Assembly: GCA_030740135.1 (NCBI GenBank)
Contig: JASLXW010000073.1
Coordinates: 2,581-11,763, forward strand
Origin: Nitrospinota bacterium
GTDB taxonomy: Bacteria; UBA8248; JACPRG01
Direction of reading: 5' to 3'
Length of the DNA: 9,183 nucleotides
The notes below the pieces were generated by a model that saw only the letters and a list, made by a program, of their open reading frames with translations, had not been told where the DNA came from and searched no databases. The translations under genes and the position numbers were made by a program. Positions 6,410 through 9,183 of this stretch are shown here, one piece after another (positions within the stretch are counted from its first letter, which is position 1; each line of letters starts with the position of its first letter).

Positions 6410-6913
6410 TTACAGGTTTTCGGCCGTAACCGCCCGGCAGGTGTCCGCGTTGGCCTTGCTCACCCAATCGATCACCGCCGACAAGGTCGCCTTGTCGATC
6501 CCCAACTGCCGCGCGGCGTCCAATTGGTCCCGAACGGCCCCTTCCGCACTCCGCGTGATGTTGACCGCGAGGCGGATCATCAATTGTTCGCGCGGTGTCA
6601 GGGCGTTCTCCTCGAAAGAATCGGGCTGTTCTTCCGTTTCCTCCTCCCAGCCGGATTGAGAGGGGACGGTGGCGGACCAGCCGTTGTCGATTTGGGATTC
6701 ATCGATATCGGACCCCGACGTGCGCACGTTCACCGCCTGAAGTCCTTGGGGGAATTGTGCGACGTCGAACTCTACGATCTGGTTCTCGTGAAGGTCGGCA
6801 AACTCAATTTCGCGGAGTTTTGAGCAGTGAAAGAACAAATCCTCCCCTTGGGTCGTTTCAATAAATCCAAATCCTCGGTCCGTAATCAGTCTTTTGATCC
6901 TTCCTCTCGACAT
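6410..6913 (-). CDS. Cold-shock-domain protein with extra C-terminal helical domain
   Basis: 167 residues from ATG 6913, with AAGGA about ten bases upstream, to TAA 6412-6410. Residues 2-66 are a cold-shock domain: RNP1 is RGFGFIE (13-19) and RNP2 is DLFFHCS (25-31), with the aromatic residues that stack on single-stranded RNA or DNA intact. Ordinary bacterial Csp proteins are about 65-75 residues and end there. Here an acidic, Gln/Ser-rich linker follows (67-103), then a helical region (105-162) starting LTPREQLMIRLAVNITRSAE and continuing AARQLGIDKATLSAVIDWVS. Its pattern recalls the AhpD/carboxymuconolactone-decarboxylase helical fold (LT-x-RE-x-x-x-I-x-LAV, then helix-turn-helix). The CxxC-x-x-x-H redox site of AhpD is absent; the equivalent stretch reads SAEGAVRD. 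If correct, this is an RNA-binding domain joined to a redox-inactive, possibly oligomerising fold. The cold-shock domain is certain; the C-terminal assignment is inference. It probably belongs to the transcription unit starting at 7450-7478. Confidence 0.92.
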   Translation of the reverse strand: MSRGRIKRLITDRGFGFIETTQGEDLFFHCSKLREIEFADLHENQIVEFDVAQFPQGLQAVNVRTSGSDIDESQIDNGWSATVPSQSGWEEETEEQPDSFEENALTPREQLMIRLAVNITRSAEGAVRDQLDAARQLGIDKATLSAVIDWVSKANADTCRAVTAENL

Positions 6914-6961
6914 TGAACAAATATCCTTCTTTCTGACCGCAACATGAAAATGGAACGACCG

Positions 6962-6990
6962 CTCCGCCCGCCCGGCGGAGGGCCCTCCGG
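6962..6990 (-). promoter_or_regulatory. Overlapping, mutually exclusive hairpins upstream of the cold-shock gene
   Basis: CTCCGCC (6962-6968) pairs with GGCGGAG (6974-6980) around a 5-nt loop. The right arm overlaps a perfect 14-bp palindrome CGGAGGGCCCTCCG (6976-6989), so the two structures compete. They lie 49-76 bases before the cold-shock start codon, in the stretch between it and the preceding small gene. They may be an intergenic attenuator or a structured leader sensitive to temperature, as known for cspA mRNA. No clear T-run follows on the minus strand. Confidence 0.35.
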
Positions 6991-7133
6991 AATTCAGATA
7001 GACTGCGCTTCGGAAATTGTGACGGACTCAATGGAGCCATTCCTCAGGACCTGCCCAACGTTATCCCCGGCCTCGGCAGATTCCGCTTCAAGGCCGCTGT
7101 TTCAAACTGTTCTTTCTATGGATTCTATTCGCA

Positions 7134-7319
7134 TCATAGGTCAATCAAAGTCTTCTTGACGTTGAATAATTTTCCATCATCATTCTTGATTAAGACCAAC
7201 CCTCCCTCCCATTCCTGGACGATCGACACCTCCTCACCCTCTGCAAACTCGACGGGTTCGGGGTCGCCGTCTTTTCCCATGCGGATGTATGCCGTGAAAT
7301 CCTCTTTGACGGTGGCCAT
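7134..7319 (-). CDS. Small SH3-like hypothetical protein (61 aa)
   Basis: Starts at ATG 7319, about ten bases after GGGAG, and ends at TGA 7136-7134. The sequence is beta-rich and acidic: EPVEFAEGEEVSIVQEWEGG (21-40), then LVLIKNDDGKLFNVKKTLID (41-60). A turn-rich strand pattern with EGEEV, a W-containing strand and a final NVKKTLIDL strand resembles small SH3/KOW-type barrels. I do not recognise a named family and the fold is inferred by pattern. It is the first gene after a strong minus-strand promoter (7450-7478), with a leader of about 124 bases, and is followed 220 bp later by the cold-shock-domain gene. A cytoplasmic adaptor or regulator is plausible; nothing proves it. Confidence 0.78.
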   Translation of the reverse strand: MATVKEDFTAYIRMGKDGDPEPVEFAEGEEVSIVQEWEGGLVLIKNDDGKLFNVKKTLIDL

Positions 7320-7400
7320 ACTTCGAGATCTCCCTGGGCCGATTTTGACATGGCTGTCAGGCTTGTCGCCCCATTCAAGAATTTACAACGTTCAATCCCG

Positions 7401-7426
7401 GTTTCTCCCCGACGGGTCGTCGAAAC
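7401..7426 (-). promoter_or_regulatory. Leader hairpin of the SH3-like gene transcript
   Basis: GTTTC (7401-7405) pairs with GAAAC (7422-7426) and GACG (7411-7414) pairs with CGTC (7418-7421) around a 3-nt loop, with a 5-nt bulge on one side. It would lie about 17-42 bases from the predicted transcript start and far from the ribosome-binding site. A role in mRNA stability is possible but unproven. Confidence 0.3.
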
Positions 7427-7449
7427 GATAACTCTTTGGTTTTCCTATA

Positions 7450-7478
7450 ACTATATCCAAAAGAAGCGTATTCGTCAA
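7450..7478 (-). promoter_or_regulatory. Strong sigma70-type promoter for the small-gene cluster
   Basis: On the minus strand TTGACG (7478-7473, five of six consensus) is followed after exactly 17 bp by TATAGT (7455-7450, five of six). Transcription should start near 7443. The region is clearly more A+T-rich than nearby genes. It lies just after the hairpin that closes the creatininase-family gene, so it separates that unit from the SH3-like, cold-shock and 81-residue genes it would drive. Confidence 0.72.
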
Positions 7479-7537
7479 TCCTGATGGCGTGAAATTTTCC
7501 AGGTCGCTCCTGAAACGCAGGGATATTGACAAACCGA

Positions 7538-7565
7538 CCGGTCCAGGCGGACCGCTTTGGACCGG
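7538..7565 (-). terminator. Hairpin downstream of the creatininase-family gene
   Basis: CCGGTCCA (7538-7545) and TGGACCGG (7558-7565) form a perfect 8-bp stem with a 12-nt loop, starting 15 bases after the stop codon on the minus strand. An alternative shorter stem uses GGTCC inside the loop. The tail is TCGGTTTGTC, poor in T for a factor-independent terminator, but position fits the end of a transcription unit. Confidence 0.5.
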
Positions 7566-7580
7566 CGTCCTTCCCTATGG

Positions 7581-8462
7581 TTACTTGGATTTTCGCCCCT
7601 TCGGCCGGGACCCAGCGCTGGTGGATTGGACGGCGCGGGGGTATTTCCGCCGTTTTGCGGGTCGAAATTTCCGGAGCGAATCGATGAATTCCACCCCGTT
7701 GCCGATGATGGCGTTCCAGAGCGTCTCCCCCTTTTCAGCCGTCGCCACGGTCGGGTCGCCGATGTGGGCGGGGGGGGTGTAAAAGCTTTGGTCCTTCGCG
7801 TCGATCGTGATGGGAATCCGGTCCCCGCCTCCCAAGTGGTCGTGCGAGAAAAACCGCGTCTCGAACAGAAGTCTCCCCCGGCACTCGAAGGCCTTGTCCA
7901 TCTGGACGAGGTGGCCCCGCCGGTAGAGCATGTGGGAAGTCTCGAACTCGCCGCCGTGTTGGCCGGCTCCCGGATTCTCGCAGACCTCGCGGTGCGTCGT
8001 GGCCGCGATCATCAAGGGATCGTAAAGCGCGAAGATCACCTCGGGAAACTCCTCCTTGATTGTCTTCGTCGCGATTCCGATGGCCGCCGTGTTGGCCAGC
8101 CGGTGGCCGTTGAAGGTGATGACCTTCTTGAAACCGTGTCGGATGAGGCTGCGGTAGATGTCCTTCAAAAGGGCCACGACTGTCTCGGGCATCAGTGAGA
8201 TCCCGGGCTTGTGCATATGGTGCTGGGCGTCGCCGAACCAGGTGGGCGGCGCGCACAGGACGCCGGCCGCCTCGGCGATCCCCTCGGAATAGTCGATGGC
8301 CTCGAACCCGTCCACGCCGATGGGCAGATGGGGGCCGTGCGGCTCCGTGCTCCCGATGGGGACGATGACGATGTCTTCGCCCTCGAGGTATTCGGCGATC
8401 TCCTCCCACGTCAAGTCCTGCATCCAGACCGATTGTCTCTTGCCCTTCTTCGCTGCGGCCAT
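7581..8462 (-). CDS. Creatininase-family metal-dependent amidohydrolase
   Basis: 293 residues from ATG 8462, preceded nine bases upstream by GGAGGA, to TAA 7583-7581. The same frame is open upstream to 9038, but that sequence is an antisense-like shadow overlapping the UbiD gene and lacks this ribosome-binding site. Family motifs are STEPHGPHLPIGVD at 38-51 (metal ligands Glu40, His42 and Asp51), NGH at 118-120 and HGGEFETSHM at 169-178, including Glu172. These binuclear Zn/Mn enzymes cut C-N amide bonds. The family includes creatinine amidohydrolase, the mycofactocin peptidase MftE and formamidopyrimidine deformylase. After NGH this protein has RLAN, where NGHGGN or NGHYEN is usual, so it does not look like true creatininase and its substrate is unknown. 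The C-terminal 27 residues are very basic and extra. It follows the UbiD gene by 152 bp on the same strand, suggesting a shared catabolic unit. Confidence 0.9.
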   Translation of the reverse strand: MAAAKKGKRQSVWMQDLTWEEIAEYLEGEDIVIVPIGSTEPHGPHLPIGVDGFEAIDYSEGIAEAAGVLCAPPTWFGDAQHHMHKPGISLMPETVVALLKDIYRSLIRHGFKKVITFNGHRLANTAAIGIATKTIKEEFPEVIFALYDPLMIAATTHREVCENPGAGQHGGEFETSHMLYRRGHLVQMDKAFECRGRLLFETRFFSHDHLGGGDRIPITIDAKDQSFYTPPAHIGDPTVATAEKGETLWNAIIGNGVEFIDSLRKFRPAKRRKYPRAVQSTSAGSRPKGRKSK

Positions 8463-8614
8463 GCCTTTTATTCCTCCGGTGTGGCGGGCGATTCTTCCGA
8501 GGCTGCGGATCGGGCCCCATTTAACACGACGCTTCTTGCGCTCCCGGGGACCCTGAAGAGCGGAGCCAATCTTTCCGGAATCGGCGGACAACCCGCAAGA
8601 CGCCCCCTGGGAGG

Positions 8615-9183
8615 CTACAGGCCCCTCGGGAGCCGAATGTCCCCCAGGGGCGGAAGCTCGTACTTCGCCCAGTTCTCCGCAACCCGGTCCAGGAGCTTGC
8701 GCGGCAGCAGGGACACCTCGGGGTAATCCCACTTCTTCGTCGCGTCGATGATGACCTTCGCGCCTTTGGCGGTCCCCGAGGTCTCCCCCGGCGGTATCGA
8801 GGAAGGGTCGAGCTCCACGGGCGCCGTATCGGAGAGCACGCGCATGTCCCGATCCGGCTGGACGCGCCACGAGAGAACCCAGTCCCGCATGAACGGATCC
8901 CGGATGTCCACGTCGTCGTCGGTCACGACAATCCACTTGTAGTAACTCATTCCGAAGTAGCCCATGGCGCCGAACGCGAGTTGATCGACGTGCCCGGCGA
9001 ACAGCTTCCTGACGCTGATCCACAGGATGGCCGTGCACCCCCCGGCCTCGACGGCGTGGATGTCGGCGACGCCCGGCAGGTTCAGCGTACCCGACAGGTG
9101 TTTATACAGGCCGGCTTCCAGGAGGTTCTGCTTGATCATCGTGCTCTCGCTGGGCGGGAACTGGCTGATGACGCCCAGCAGGA
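8615..9183 (-). CDS. UbiD-family decarboxylase, C-terminal part (5' end beyond window)
   Basis: The last 188 codons of a minus-strand gene ending at TAG 8617-8615; the frame is open through the window edge, so ATG 9139 is internal. The visible part opens LLGVISQFPPSESTMIKQ, matching the Q-x-PPSE-S-x-x-K segment of UbiD proteins. It continues with LLEAGLYKHLSGTLNLPGV, then GHVDQLAFGAMGY, IVVTDDDVDIRDPFMRDWVL, WRVQPDRDM and KVIIDATKKWDYP. These are the classic C-terminal UbiD features: the VVDDDID-type strand, the R-x-x-PDRD segment and the IDAT motif. UbiD enzymes use prenylated FMN, made by UbiX, for reversible decarboxylation of aromatic or alpha,beta-unsaturated acids. The Arg-Glu-Glu catalytic residues lie upstream of the visible part, so activity and substrate cannot be judged. 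A creatininase-family gene follows downstream. Confidence 0.92.
   Translation of the reverse strand, partial: LLGVISQFPPSESTMIKQNLLEAGLYKHLSGTLNLPGVADIHAVEAGGCTAILWISVRKLFAGHVDQLAFGAMGYFGMSYYKWIVVTDDDVDIRDPFMRDWVLSWRVQPDRDMRVLSDTAPVELDPSSIPPGETSGTAKGAKVIIDATKKWDYPEVSLLPRKLLDRVAENWAKYELPPLGDIRLPRGL

Noticed and set aside
7029..7129. Possible separate promoter for the cold-shock gene in the gap upstream of it
   Set aside because: TTGACC and TTGAAA candidates lack a reasonable -10 box at 16-18 bp, so read-through from 7450-7478 is the simpler model.
7557..8198. Plus-strand open frame opposite the creatininase gene
   Set aside because: It is an antisense shadow of conserved metal-binding motifs.
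8463..9038. Long upstream extension of the creatininase frame (to 9038)
   Set aside because: It overlaps the UbiD coding region on the same strand in another frame and is low-complexity. A strong ribosome-binding site precedes ATG 8462 and family similarity starts just after it.

Overview
The window is G+C-rich, densely coding bacterial DNA with about ten genes on both strands. No rRNA, tRNA, CRISPR array, transposase or phage gene is visible. The gene families (BKACE/DUF849, creatininase family, UbiD decarboxylase, alpha/beta hydrolase, BNR-repeat protein) are common in large-genome, catabolically versatile environmental bacteria such as Desulfobacterota-like, Tectomicrobia or Rokubacteria lineages. 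That placement is a low-confidence inference; no marker gene fixes the taxon.

Layout. (1) 1-3161, plus strand: the 3' part of an alpha/beta hydrolase, a BNR/Asp-box beta-propeller gene broken by a +1 frameshift near 1762, and a divergent BKACE enzyme. (2) 3162-3986: a sparsely coding stretch with a probable minus-strand small gene for an Arg/Ser-rich, tail-anchored membrane protein; a good sigma70-type promoter lies upstream of it. (3) 3987-5360, plus strand: proA, standing alone without proB, ending in a GC-rich hairpin over its stop codon. (4) 7478 down to 5459, minus strand: a run of four small genes behind a strong promoter at 7450-7478. They encode a 61-aa SH3-like protein, a cold-shock-domain protein with an unusual helical C-terminal domain, an 81-aa charged protein, and a multi-pass membrane protein with DxDH and HxxxD motifs. 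(5) 9183 down to 7581, minus strand: the 3' end of a UbiD-family decarboxylase, then a creatininase-family metallohydrolase, closed by a hairpin at 7538-7565.

How the parts may work together (inference). The two outer blocks look catabolic: a hydrolase plus beta-keto-acid cleavage on the left, and prenyl-FMN-dependent decarboxylation plus amide hydrolysis on the right. The inner minus-strand cluster looks like a small stress or RNA-binding unit. ProA makes glutamate-5-semialdehyde for proline synthesis and seems functionally separate.

The most unusual items are the cold-shock domain joined to a C-terminal helical region resembling the AhpD/carboxymuconolactone-decarboxylase fold without its cysteines, the RS-dipeptide tail-anchored small protein with its own promoter, and the BKACE enzyme with a changed substrate pocket. 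No clear new defence or mobile system is visible.
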